Part shown: piece by piece, positions 34,206 through 43,296 of the stretch
Position numbering within the stretch: the first letter of the stretch is position 1
How the letters are laid out: the number at the start of each line of letters is the position of its first letter
Source of the DNA: CALABS01 sp050260775
Lineage (GTDB): Bacteria > Pseudomonadota > Alphaproteobacteria > Rhodospirillales > Magnetospirillaceae
Assembly: GCA_050260775.1 (NCBI GenBank)
Contig: JBLNCP010000056.1
Location: 28,207 to 92,206 of the forward strand
DNA length: 64,000 nucleotides
Reading direction: 5' to 3'
Notes under the pieces: model-generated
Database searches by the model: none
Seen by the model: the letters and a program-made list of their open reading frames with translations, nothing else
Told to the model about the DNA's origin: nothing
Position numbers and translations under genes: made by a program

Positions 34206-35185
34206 GCCCGGCGCAGTTCCCATGCCAGGGACGAGCCGACGATCGCCTCGATGTCGTCATGGCGCGGGGTCCAGCCCAGCAGCCGTCGCATGCGGCCGCT
34301 GTCGGCGACCATCGCGGTGATGTCGCCCGGACGGCGCGGCCCGACGCGGACCTCCATCGGCCGGGGCGACAGGCGCTGGACGGTCTCGGCGATCTGGCGC
34401 ACCGAAATGCCGCGCCCGTAGCCGCAGTTCAGCGTCAGACTGGATCCTCCCCTGACCAGATGGTCAAGCGCCGCCACATGGGCCGAGGCCAGGTCGCTCA
34501 CGTGTATGAAGTCGCGCACGCAGGTGCCATCCGCCGTGTCGTAGTCGTCGCCGAAGATGGTGAAGGCCGGCCGCCGGCCGGCGGCCACCTCGCACGCCAC
34601 CTTGATCAAATGGGTCGCCTCGGGGGTGCACTGGCCGCTGCGCCCCAGCGGGTCGGCCCCGGCGACGTTGAAGTAGCGCAGGGAAACGTAGCGCAGGTCG
34701 GTGGCGGCGGCAACGTCGCGCAGCATCAGCTCGGTCACCAGCTTCGAGGTGCCGTAGGGGGTGATGGGGTCGGCCGGCGCGTCCTCGTCCACCGGCAACC
34801 TGGCGGGATTGCCGTAGATCGCGGCGGTCGAGGAGAAGATGAACTTGTCGACGCCGGCGGCGACCGCCGCGGCGATGAGCGAGCGGCTGACGGCCGTGTT
34901 GTTGCGGTAATACTTGAGGGGATCGGAAACCGATTCCGGCACGACGGTGGAGCCGGCGAAATGCAGGATCGCGCTGCAGCGATGGCGGATCAGCAGCGAG
35001 GCCACCTGTTCCGACTCGCCGGCGTCGCCGTGCACGAACAGCGCGTCCCGCGGGATCACCTCGCGCACCCCGCTCGACAGGTTGTCGAGAATCACCACCG
35101 ACCAGCCGCGGTCCAACAGGTCCAGCGCCACGTGGCTGCCGATGTAGCCGGCCCCGCCGGTCACCAGGACGCATCCTTTGCCCAT
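34202..35185 (-). CDS. galE: UDP-glucose 4-epimerase
   Basis: This 327-residue SDR enzyme interconverts UDP-glucose and UDP-galactose, supplying a precursor for the polysaccharide. It has the NAD-binding T-G-G-A-G-Y-I-G-S-H (residues 9-18), catalytic S-S-T-A-A-I-Y and P-Y-G-T-S-K (Y-x3-K), and the epimerase-typical R-Y-F-N-V-A-G-A. Length and motifs are normal. The substrate (Glc or GlcNAc) cannot be told from sequence. Confidence 0.9.
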   Translation of the reverse strand: MGKGCVLVTGGAGYIGSHVALDLLDRGWSVVILDNLSSGVREVIPRDALFVHGDAGESEQVASLLIRHRCSAILHFAGSTVVPESVSDPLKYYRNNTAVSRSLIAAAVAAGVDKFIFSSTAAIYGNPARLPVDEDAPADPITPYGTSKLVTELMLRDVAAATDLRYVSLRYFNVAGADPLGRSGQCTPEATHLIKVACEVAAGRRPAFTIFGDDYDTADGTCVRDFIHVSDLASAHVAALDHLVRGGSSLTLNCGYGRGISVRQIAETVQRLSPRPMEVRVGPRRPGDITAMVADSGRMRRLLGWTPRHDDIEAIVGSSLAWELRRA

Positions 35186-35354
35186 GTGTCACCCCTTGGC
35201 ACGTGTACCGGGCTCGACGTGGGGGTATCCGCGCTCAGGTTGAATATGCCCCCCGCCCAAGCCGGATGCCCCCGGCCGCTATGGCTTCTGCCTCCGCCGA
35301 TTGGCCGCGGAGATGCGCTAAGAGAGGTCAGCGCGGCGAGCTGCGGAGGGGGGC

Positions 35355-36461
35355 ATGTTGGTGGGGATCGTGGCGGGCGGCCGGCGGCGCGTGCGCGCGG
35401 CCATCGAGCCTTGCCCGCCCCCTGCCGAGCTGGCCCCGATCTGGCGCGACCTGGAATCACGCGCGCGCCAGCCGCCTTTCTTCCTGAGCTGGGATTGGCT
35501 GGGAGCGGTGGTCGCAGCCCTGGGGCGTCCGCATGCGCTGATCAAGGCCCGGCTCGACGACCGCGTCATCGGCCTCGCCCTGCTCGGTCGCCGGCGCGGA
35601 CCGTTGCTGGACCTGCTGCACACGCCGTCGCTGCATCTCAATGAGACCGGCGACCCGACGCGCGACGCGGTGATGATCGAGTACAACGGCATCCTGGCCG
35701 AGCGGGGGTTGGAGGCGGAGGCCACCAGTGCCTGCCTCGATGCTCTCGCCGACAGCGACGGCTGGCGCGAGATCCACCTGTCCGGCGTCCCCCCGTCCGT
35801 CCTCAACGCCTGTCGCCGCACCGGACTGGAAGTGCGCCTCCGGCGCACCCATCGGGCCCCCTTCGCCGATTTCAACGCCATGCCGGCAGGCGATCCGCTC
35901 GAGGCCCTGTCGCGCAACAGCCGCCAGCAGATCCGCCGGGCCATCCGGCTGTACGAAGAGCGCGGTCCACTGACGGTGGATCGGGCCGCGACCCCGGAGC
36001 AGGCAACGGACTGGCTCGATCGCCTGGAGCGCTTCCACACCCCCTATTGGCAGGCGCGGGGGCAGCCGGGCGCCTTCGCCAACCCCCATTTCCGCAAGTT
36101 GCACCGGGTTCTGATCGAGTCCGGTTTCCCCGCCTGCGACCTGATGCGAGTGCGCGCCGGCGAGGCGGACATCGGCTACCTTTATAACTTCCGCAAGGCG
36201 GGCTGGGCCTATTCCTACCAGAGCGGATTCCACTACGAGGAGGACGAACGGCTGAAGCCCGGATTGGTCAGCCACGTGCTGGCCATGCGGCTCTACCGTG
36301 ACATGGGGTTGGACGGCTACCGCCTGCTCGCCGGCGACAGCCGCTACAAGAACAGCCTGGCCAGCGGCAGCGACGAGCTCCTGTGGGCGGTCGCCCATCG
36401 CCGGGATCTCGGCCACTGCCTCGAAGGCCTGGCGCGCCGGCTGCTGGGGAGACGCGCGTGA
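35355..36461 (+). CDS. GNAT-type acetyltransferase (CelD/BioF2-like)
   Basis: This 368-residue protein is of the acetyltransferase-6 type linked to polysaccharide synthesis. It has a first GNAT-like half, N-S-R-Q-Q-I-R-R-A at about 193-201, and a second half with G-Y-L-Y-N-F and S-G-F-H-Y-E-E-D-E-R-L-K-P-G. The start is preceded by GGAGGGGGG. The gene is divergent from galE and overlaps the following glycosyltransferase by GTGA. Confidence 0.75.
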   Translation: MLVGIVAGGRRRVRAAIEPCPPPAELAPIWRDLESRARQPPFFLSWDWLGAVVAALGRPHALIKARLDDRVIGLALLGRRRGPLLDLLHTPSLHLNETGDPTRDAVMIEYNGILAERGLEAEATSACLDALADSDGWREIHLSGVPPSVLNACRRTGLEVRLRRTHRAPFADFNAMPAGDPLEALSRNSRQQIRRAIRLYEERGPLTVDRAATPEQATDWLDRLERFHTPYWQARGQPGAFANPHFRKLHRVLIESGFPACDLMRVRAGEADIGYLYNFRKAGWAYSYQSGFHYEEDERLKPGLVSHVLAMRLYRDMGLDGYRLLAGDSRYKNSLASGSDELLWAVAHRRDLGHCLEGLARRLLGRRA

Positions 36462-37624
36462 AGATTCTCTACCATCACCGCACCGCCTCCAAGGACGGCC
36501 AGGATGTCCATATCGAGGAGATGATCGCGGCCCTGGGCCGGCTGGGCCACCAGGTGGTGCTGGTCGCCCCCGCCATGGCCGAGGCGTCCTCGTTCGGGCA
36601 CGACGGCGGCTGGGTGGCGCGCCTGAAGCGGGCCCTGCCCAAGCCCCTCTACGAGATCCTGGAACTGGCCTATTCCATCCCGGCCTACCTGCGGCTGAAG
36701 CGCGCCTACGACGCCGAGCGCCCCGACGTGCTCTACGAGCGCTACAACCTGCACCTCGTGGCCGGGTGGTGGCTGAAGCGGCGCACCGGGGTGCCGTTCC
36801 TGCTGGAGGTCAACGCCCCGCTGGCCCATGAGCGCTCCGCCCACGGCGGCCTCGCCCTGCCGGCGCTGGCCCGGTGGAGCGAGGGACTGACCTGGAGAGG
36901 GGCCGACCGCTGCCTGCCGGTGACCGGCGTCCTGGCCGAGCATCTGACCCGCGCCGGCGTCGCCACGTCCGCCATCAAGATCATCCCCAACGGCATCGAC
37001 CGCCACCGCTTCCCGGCCGAGATGGACGGCAGCGCCGTACGGCGCGAGCTGGGGCTGGACGGCAAGCTCGTGCTGGGGTTCACCGGCTTCATCCGCGCCT
37101 GGCACGGCCTTCCCCACGTGGTCGACGCCATGGCCGACCTGCCGCAGGCCCATCTGCTGGTGGTCGGCGACGGCCCGGCGCGGGCCGAGTTGGAGGCCCA
37201 TGCCAAGGAAAGGGGGATGGCCGACCGGCTGACCTGCCTGGGGCTGACCGGCCGGGATCGGGTCGCCGCCTGCGTCGCCGCCTTCGACGTCGCCCTGCAG
37301 CCGCGCGTGGTCGACTACGCCTCGCCCTTGAAGCTGTTCGAGTACATGGCGCTGGGCCGCGCCATCGTCGCGCCCGACCAGCCCAACATCCGCGAGGTGC
37401 TGACCGACGGGGTCGACGCCCTGCTGTTCGACCCCAACAATCCGGCCCACCTCGGGGCGTGCATCCGCACCCTGTGCGGCGACGAGGCTCTGCGCCGCCG
37501 CCTCGGTGCGGCCGCGGCGCGGGCGGTGGACGAGCGGCCGTTCACCTGGGACGGCAACGCCCGGCGCGTCGTCGCACTGGCCGAAGCGGTCAGGTGCGAT
37601 CGAACAGCTTCGCGAACGCGCTGA
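36458..37624 (+). CDS. Glycosyltransferase family 4
   Basis: This 388-residue GT-B enzyme begins K-I-L-Y-H-H-R-T-A-S-K-D-G-Q-D-V-H and has I-P-N-G-I-D-R-H-R-F, V-V-G-D-G-P-A-R-A-E-L and the donor site P-L-K-L-F-E-Y-M-A-L-G-R-A. It resembles glycosyltransferases encoded with exosortase A. The start GTG at 36458 overlaps the acetyltransferase stop. Its 3' end overlaps the convergent glycosyltransferase by 35 bp. Confidence 0.85.
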   Translation: MKILYHHRTASKDGQDVHIEEMIAALGRLGHQVVLVAPAMAEASSFGHDGGWVARLKRALPKPLYEILELAYSIPAYLRLKRAYDAERPDVLYERYNLHLVAGWWLKRRTGVPFLLEVNAPLAHERSAHGGLALPALARWSEGLTWRGADRCLPVTGVLAEHLTRAGVATSAIKIIPNGIDRHRFPAEMDGSAVRRELGLDGKLVLGFTGFIRAWHGLPHVVDAMADLPQAHLLVVGDGPARAELEAHAKERGMADRLTCLGLTGRDRVAACVAAFDVALQPRVVDYASPLKLFEYMALGRAIVAPDQPNIREVLTDGVDALLFDPNNPAHLGACIRTLCGDEALRRRLGAAAARAVDERPFTWDGNARRVVALAEAVRCDRTASRTR

Positions 37625-38672
37625 ACATCAGCTCTTGGTCGTAGACCTCGCGCGCCCGCCTGGCGTTGGCGGCGCCGATCTCGGCCGCCATGCCGGGGCG
37701 GTCGAGCAAGGTGCGCAGGGCCCCGGCAAGCATGCGGGCGTCCTTGGGCACCACGAACGGATGGTTCTCCTGCGCCACCATGCGGCGGACGTCGCCCACA
37801 TCGGTGGCGACCAACGGACGCCCGGCCGCCATCGCCTCCAGCACCGACAGCGGCATCTGTTCGGTGTCGGACGACAGGGCGAAGACGCTGAACCCGGCCA
37901 GGGCCCGCTCGGGATCAGACCGGTTGCCGGCGAAGGTGACGCGGCCTGCGACGCCGAGGTCGCTGGCATAGGCTTCGAGCGCCGCCCTCTCCGGCCCGTC
38001 GCCGACGATCTCCAGCCGGGCCGGCCGCTCGCGCGCCACCAGGGCGAAGGCCTCGAGCAGCCGCTTCAGGTTCTTCTCGGGGCGCAGCACCGCCACCGTG
38101 CCGACCACCGGCCCGGCCATCGCCCCCCCTGTCGTCTCGGGGGGCATCGCCACGAAGCGGGCGCAATCGACGCCGTTCGGCACATAGAGGATCCGCCGGG
38201 CCGGCAGCTTCCATTCCGTCCGGGCGATGCGCTGGAGCGTCATGGACGGCAGCAGCACGGTCGAGCGGCGCAGGGCCAGCCGGCGCGTCCACACGCGGCG
38301 GGGCAACTGGCGCAGGGCCTCCTCGGGACCGAAGCCGTCCTCCATGTGGAGGTGGGGCACCAGGCCGTCGAGGTTGGCCAGCGCCCAATCGATGGAGCCC
38401 CAGTTGGAGGTCACCAGCAGGTCCGGCCGCCAAGCCTTCAGCGCCCGGCGGAAGGGCATCAGGTTGGGCAGGGTGCGGCCGCGCCGGATGGCGATCTCGG
38501 GGAACTCCACGTCGAGCCCGGGATCGAGCCGCTCCCGCGCCTCGGTGTTGCCGTCCATCGCCACCACCAGGTGACGCCAGCGCCGGCCGAAATGGTTGGC
38601 CACGCGGGCGAAGCGGATCTGCGGGCCGCCCACCTTGAAGGTGGCGAAGACGTGAAGCAGGGTCCGGGTCAT
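37590..38672 (-). CDS. Glycosyltransferase family 4
   Basis: This 360-residue GT-B enzyme has V-G-G-P-Q-I-R-F near the start, V-P-N-G-V-D-C-A-R-F, I-V-G-D-G-P-E-R-A-A-L and M-P-L-S-V-L-E-A-M-A-A-G-R-P. The ATG at 38672 overlaps the stop of the fusion gene upstream (ATGA). It is the last gene of the leftward polysaccharide operon. Sugar specificity is unknown. Confidence 0.85.
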   Translation of the reverse strand: MTRTLLHVFATFKVGGPQIRFARVANHFGRRWRHLVVAMDGNTEARERLDPGLDVEFPEIAIRRGRTLPNLMPFRRALKAWRPDLLVTSNWGSIDWALANLDGLVPHLHMEDGFGPEEALRQLPRRVWTRRLALRRSTVLLPSMTLQRIARTEWKLPARRILYVPNGVDCARFVAMPPETTGGAMAGPVVGTVAVLRPEKNLKRLLEAFALVARERPARLEIVGDGPERAALEAYASDLGVAGRVTFAGNRSDPERALAGFSVFALSSDTEQMPLSVLEAMAAGRPLVATDVGDVRRMVAQENHPFVVPKDARMLAGALRTLLDRPGMAAEIGAANARRAREVYDQELMFSAFAKLFDRT

Positions 38673-40759
38673 GACGGGCGGTAGATCCTCACGCCGCGAT
38701 CGAGGAAGCGGCCGGGATCGTCCACCGGCCGCCAGCCGAGGTCGCGCTTGGCATCGGAACAGTCGAAGGTGGCCGCCAGGCCGCGCGACAGCAGATCGTG
38801 CAGGCTGGGGGGCGCGACCTTGCGCCCGCCGGCCCGCTTGATCGCCCACTTGCCCATCTCCTCCAGCCACAGCACCTGCGGCAGCTTGGGATGGTAAGCG
38901 AGCGGTCGCCGGCTGGCCTTCGCCAACTCACGCATGTACTGGCGCGCCGACAGCCGCACGTCGCCGACCAGGTTGTAGGACTTGCCGGCGAGGTGCGGTG
39001 CCCGGCACGCCTTCACCACCGCGTCGGCAACGTCCTCGACCAGCACGAAGGGCAGCGGGTTGCTGCCTTGGTTCCAGCCGACGCAATGCTGGTCCGAGTT
39101 CCAGGTGCCGAGCCCGGTGTGGTAGGGCGCGCTGCCGGCGCCGACCACCAGGCCGGGCCGCAGGATGACCACCGGCAGGCCATGGGTGCGATGGAGCGTC
39201 ATCAGCCGCAGGTCCGCCTCGGCCTTGGCGCGGGCGTAGTCGGCGCGCAGATGGGCCTTGGGATCGGGCGGCGTCTCACCGGTCACCAGGGTCGATTGCG
39301 GTCCCAGGTAGAGCCCCGCGATCGACCCCACATGCACCAGGCGCTCGACCCCGGCGCCCAGACAGGCCTGCGCCACCGCCTCGGCGCTGCCGACCATGGC
39401 GGCGCGGATTTCGGGCCACGACCCGCCCCCGCCGCCATGGGCCAGGTTGACGACGATCTTGGCCCGGCCGATGGCCGCCCGCACCTGCCCCTGATCGCGC
39501 ACGTCGGCGCGCACCACCACGACGCCCGGCCGATGGAACACCGGGGCGAGATTGCGGGTGTTGCGCGCGACGCAGCCCACCTTGTGCCCGGCCTTGAGCA
39601 GGGCCTCGACCACGTATTGACCGATGAAGCCGGTCGCGCCGAGCACGCAAACGTCGTACGCGCCCTCGGTGGCGGGTTGCCGGGGGGACGCCGGCAGCGG
39701 GAAGGCGTCCCGGGCCGCCTGGGTGCAGACCGAGACCAGATGGGCCCCGAACCTGGCATCGAGGAAGGGGGGCATGCCGCGGTCGACCGCGTCGTGGAAC
39801 TCGGCGACGGTGTCGCGGATGCTGACGTAGAAGGGATCGCTCCGGGGCTTGAGCCTGAGGGCCGACAGCATGTAGTCGCGGGCACCGCGCAGGCTTTCGC
39901 CGGCGAGGCCGGCCCCGAGCGACAGGCCGGAGGCCAATTGGTCGAGCGGGTCGATGAAGTGGGTGCGCCGGGTGGCAAAGAAGCGGTTGGCCAGAACGTC
40001 GGCCACCCCGACCCCGTCGTCGCACACCACGGTGACCTGCCAGAACGGGAAGGACTGCCCCACCGCCAGGTGCATCTGCGCCGGCAGGCGGGAGCACTCC
40101 ATCTGCATGCCGACGCGGGCGTAGAAGGGGATTCCGGGGGCGATCTCGAAGGCGGTCCCGGCCAGGGTGCGGCTGTGCTCGACCCGCCCGGCCAGGGTGA
40201 CGATCTGCGACAGGGGATGAACCGCCTGCTCCAGCAGGATGTTGAGCGGCTCGGCGAACATCCAGTGGCCGAACTGCCGCGCCGCCATCTGCCGGAGCGG
40301 CACGTTGAACACGCACGACACCAGGCGCGGCGGCCCCATCGCGCCGGCTTCGACGGCGGCGCGCAGGCGGGCGAAGGCGGGATGGTGGACGAAGTTCTGG
40401 CTCACCCCGACCATGGCGGCGCCCTTGGTGGCGGCGGCGAGCACCTGCTCGCACTCGGCCTCGGTCGCCGCCAGCGGCTTCTCGATCAGGGTGGGAATGC
40501 CGCGTTCGACGAAGGGCAGCGCCGCCTCGGCGTGACGGTCGGGCGGGGTCAGCACGTGGACGCGGTCGACCTCGCCGGAGGCCAGCGCCTCGGCGATCGA
40601 GCCGAACACCCGCGGGATGGCGTGGCGGGCCGCCAGCGCCTCGGCCGCCGTTCGATTGGGGTCGGCAACCGCGTGCAGCGTCAGGCCGGGGATGGACTTG
40701 ACGGCCTCGGCATGGACATTGGCGATGAAGCCGGCTCCGATCAGGCAGACGCGAGGCAA
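38669..40759 (-). CDS. Fusion of Gfo/Idh/MocA dehydrogenase and NAD-dependent epimerase
   Basis: This 696-residue two-domain protein starts with a Gfo/Idh/MocA oxidoreductase (G-A-G-F-I-A-N-V-H at 8-16 and E-K-P-L-A-A at about 93-98), reaching to about residue 360. After a short linker an extended SDR follows (V-L-G-A-T-G-F-I-G-Q-Y, then Y-A-R-A-K-A-E-A-D). The frame is open throughout, so this is a true fusion. It could carry out two successive nucleotide-sugar or lipid-sugar steps; the substrate is unknown. Confidence 0.85.
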   Translation of the reverse strand: MPRVCLIGAGFIANVHAEAVKSIPGLTLHAVADPNRTAAEALAARHAIPRVFGSIAEALASGEVDRVHVLTPPDRHAEAALPFVERGIPTLIEKPLAATEAECEQVLAAATKGAAMVGVSQNFVHHPAFARLRAAVEAGAMGPPRLVSCVFNVPLRQMAARQFGHWMFAEPLNILLEQAVHPLSQIVTLAGRVEHSRTLAGTAFEIAPGIPFYARVGMQMECSRLPAQMHLAVGQSFPFWQVTVVCDDGVGVADVLANRFFATRRTHFIDPLDQLASGLSLGAGLAGESLRGARDYMLSALRLKPRSDPFYVSIRDTVAEFHDAVDRGMPPFLDARFGAHLVSVCTQAARDAFPLPASPRQPATEGAYDVCVLGATGFIGQYVVEALLKAGHKVGCVARNTRNLAPVFHRPGVVVVRADVRDQGQVRAAIGRAKIVVNLAHGGGGGSWPEIRAAMVGSAEAVAQACLGAGVERLVHVGSIAGLYLGPQSTLVTGETPPDPKAHLRADYARAKAEADLRLMTLHRTHGLPVVILRPGLVVGAGSAPYHTGLGTWNSDQHCVGWNQGSNPLPFVLVEDVADAVVKACRAPHLAGKSYNLVGDVRLSARQYMRELAKASRRPLAYHPKLPQVLWLEEMGKWAIKRAGGRKVAPPSLHDLLSRGLAATFDCSDAKRDLGWRPVDDPGRFLDRGVRIYRPS

Positions 40760-40768
40760 GAGAGGCTC

Positions 40769-41617
40769 CTATTGCAGCGAGTTGCGGATGCGGCGGTAGG
40801 CGATCAGGTCGAACAGGGTCTTGTCGCCGCGCCAGCCCACCTGGCAGGCGGCGAAATGGGCGCGGTGAAGCTCGCGCGCGGTGGCGGGCAGCCCGGCCGG
40901 CCCGACCTCCTCGAGCACGACCCGGATCATCATGTTTTCGAAGCGGCGCACGCTGTAGCGCACCAGGCGTCTCCAGTACTGGCGGAAATGGCGCGGGTTG
41001 GAGACGTCGAGCGAGTCGAACTCGAACCCCGCCCGCGGGCAGACCTTGATGCGGGCGTAGTCCCAGGCCTCGAGCCGGCCGAGGTCCACGCCCGCCAGCG
41101 ATCCCACCAGCGAATCATCGCCGACCAGGCCGACCGGCAGCCGGATCCCCTGGGCGCGGATGCGCTCGACGAAGCGGGCCGGCAGCGCGTAGAGGTTTCC
41201 CGCCACCCCGGGATGGCGCAGCATCTCGGCGGTGTTGGCCTCGGCCGAGCGGCCGGAGAACGGCACCGCCGCCGCCGCGTTCAGGGTGGGGTCGGCCAGC
41301 GCCCCGATCAGGATCGGCAGCGCGCCCGAGGCGACGCGCACGTCGCCGTCCACGAAGGCATAGACGTCGGCCTGGTCGCGGATGTCGTGGACGAACACGT
41401 TCCAGGCATTGCACTTGTCGCCCTTGGTGATCTCGTGCACCCGCACCCGACCGTCGGCCTTGGCCACCTCGCGGGCGACGCGGGCGGTCCCGTCCCGCGA
41501 TCCGTTGACCAGCACGTGCACCGCCGCGTCCGGCCCGGCATCGGCCAGCACCGAGTACAAGCAGCGGGCGATGTGGTGCTCCTCGTTATGGGCGAACACC
41601 GCCACGGACAGGCTCAT
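40769..41617 (-). CDS. Glycosyltransferase family 2
   Basis: This 282-residue GT-A enzyme has V-F-A-H-N-E-E-H-H-I at the start, V-N-G-S-R-D-G-T and the metal-binding D-x-D in F-V-D-G-D-V-R-V. The ATG overlaps the flippase stop (ATGA). The long C-terminal part with many Arg may bind membrane. It adds one sugar of the repeating unit; which one is unknown. Confidence 0.82.
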   Translation of the reverse strand: MSLSVAVFAHNEEHHIARCLYSVLADAGPDAAVHVLVNGSRDGTARVAREVAKADGRVRVHEITKGDKCNAWNVFVHDIRDQADVYAFVDGDVRVASGALPILIGALADPTLNAAAAVPFSGRSAEANTAEMLRHPGVAGNLYALPARFVERIRAQGIRLPVGLVGDDSLVGSLAGVDLGRLEAWDYARIKVCPRAGFEFDSLDVSNPRHFRQYWRRLVRYSVRRFENMMIRVVLEEVGPAGLPATARELHRAHFAACQVGWRGDKTLFDLIAYRRIRNSLQ

Positions 41618-43119
41618 GGCTGGGGCTCCCTTGATCTACGGTAGGCGAGATAGTCGGAGACGGCGGTCAGGATGCTGCGCTCCACCCCGTCGGGGCGCCC
41701 GGCGATCAGCCACAGCGCGGTGAGGGCCAACGCGAACGCCACCAGCCCGACGCCGATATCGAGGGCGAGCGACAGGAAGCGAATGGAGATCTCGGGCTGG
41801 TGCAGCAGATAGACCGCCGCCGCCATCACTCCCGAGGCCAGCAGCGGCCGCCAGCAGGCCGACAGCGCGTCGGTCATGGTCAGCCAGCGCATGCGGGCCA
41901 TGAAGCCGAACATGGCGACCACCATCACCGCCATGGCCAGCCCGCGGGCGGGGGCGATCCAGTCCGTGCCCAGGAAGTGGCCGGCCAGGACGACGAACGG
42001 CACCAGCAGCGCCACCTGGGCCATGTTGAAGAAGGCGTAGCCGCGCTCGCGGCTGCGGGCGATGAAGTAGGATTCCATCGCCAGGAAGAATCCTTCGAGC
42101 GCACCGCAGATGGCCAGCCAGCGGAAGAAGTCGACCGACTGGCGCCATTGCTCGCCGAGCAGCACCAAGGTGGCGTCCTCGGCCACCATGGCGAGCCCGA
42201 CCCCGGCCGGCAGGGCGATCAGGGCGACGATGGCGAGAATGCCCTTCAGCGCCTTCAGCATCTCAGCCTCGTCGTCGACGATGCGGGCCAGCGTCGGCGT
42301 GAAGGCGCGGCCCATGGGCCAGATGATCTCGCGGCCGGGGACCGTGGCGATGCTGGAGGCGACGTAGTAGGCGCCGGTGGCCGAGGCCCCCGCCAGGCCG
42401 CCCAGCACGAACTGGTCGGCGCGGCTGCTGACGAAGCGGGCGCTCGAATAGATGATCAGCCACTGCGAGAAGGACCACATCTCGCGCCAGTGTGTCAGGC
42501 ACCAGCGCGGCCGGTACGAGCTCATGACGAAGCTGACGATGACCGTGACCACGCCGGCCAGCGGCGCCGCGATGGCCAGCGCCAGGTAGTTGCGGAAGAT
42601 GAAGGCCAGCCCCAGCCCCACCCCCAGCATGATCACGCGCCGCCACACCCAGTAGCGGTACTCTTTCGAGAATTCCAGGTTCTGGCGGAACTCGACCACG
42701 CCGATGTTCTCGAACCCCATGATCGCCGCCCGCGAGGCGACGATGGCGATCACCACGGTGATGCGGGGGTCGTGGTAATAGGCGGCCGCCACCGGAGCCA
42801 CCGCCAGCAGCCCGACCGTGGTCAGCAATCCGGCCAGGACCTTGACCGTCCAGGCGGTATCCATGCGGGCGCGGTCGAATTTCTGGCTGCGCAGCAGGGC
42901 GAGATCGACGTTGGTCTCGGTCAGCGTCATCAGGAACTCGACGACGATCCAGGCCATCGCCGACACCCCGAAATCCTCGGGGGCGAGCAGGCGGGCGATG
43001 ATCACCGTGTTGATCAGCCCAACGCCACGCAACGACCACCGCATCGCGACCATCCAGATGGCGCCGCGAGCCATGTGTCCTTTGATGGAGTTGAAGTTCT
43101 GGCCGGTTTCCTTGGTCAT
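41614..43119 (-). CDS. Oligosaccharide flippase (Wzx/MOP family)
   Basis: This 501-residue protein has about 12-14 hydrophobic helices. The polysaccharide-synthesis N-terminus G-A-I-W-M-V-A-M-R-W-S-L-R-G-V-G-L-I-N fits lipid-linked oligosaccharide exporters of the MOP superfamily. It moves the undecaprenyl-linked repeat unit across the inner membrane, ahead of the ligase/polymerase at 31055-32401. A 177-bp gap separates it from the beta-helix gene. Confidence 0.85.
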   Translation of the reverse strand: MTKETGQNFNSIKGHMARGAIWMVAMRWSLRGVGLINTVIIARLLAPEDFGVSAMAWIVVEFLMTLTETNVDLALLRSQKFDRARMDTAWTVKVLAGLLTTVGLLAVAPVAAAYYHDPRITVVIAIVASRAAIMGFENIGVVEFRQNLEFSKEYRYWVWRRVIMLGVGLGLAFIFRNYLALAIAAPLAGVVTVIVSFVMSSYRPRWCLTHWREMWSFSQWLIIYSSARFVSSRADQFVLGGLAGASATGAYYVASSIATVPGREIIWPMGRAFTPTLARIVDDEAEMLKALKGILAIVALIALPAGVGLAMVAEDATLVLLGEQWRQSVDFFRWLAICGALEGFFLAMESYFIARSRERGYAFFNMAQVALLVPFVVLAGHFLGTDWIAPARGLAMAVMVVAMFGFMARMRWLTMTDALSACWRPLLASGVMAAAVYLLHQPEISIRFLSLALDIGVGLVAFALALTALWLIAGRPDGVERSILTAVSDYLAYRRSREPQP

Positions 43120-43296
43120 CGGCGCGCGCGCGCTCTCCCTCGACCACGGCGGGGCCGCGGCCTTGTCGGATGGGGAATGGGGGTGGAAAGCTGTTGTCCG
43201 GACGGCCCAAGGTATGGCGCGGCGGAGGGGGCACGGTCAATCGAGCGGAGCTCATAGCACCGGACCCGTTGGACCACCTCCGTTCGGGTCATGGGC
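43120..43296. other. Gap without gene between flippase and beta-helix genes
   Basis: This 177-bp stretch has no convincing gene. A TTGACC (43240-43235, minus strand) is followed by TACCTT only after 20 bp, too far for a normal promoter. It could hold a weak internal promoter for the flippase. Confidence 0.3.

Noticed and set aside
38798..41644. Plus-strand open frame of 948 codons
   Set aside because: It lies opposite the dehydrogenase-epimerase fusion and a glycosyltransferase, both with clear motifs and coupled starts. The frame has no recognisable domain.
43209..43240. Promoter for the flippase gene (TTGACC and TACCTT, minus strand)
   Set aside because: The spacing of 20 bp is too long for a normal sigma-70 promoter.
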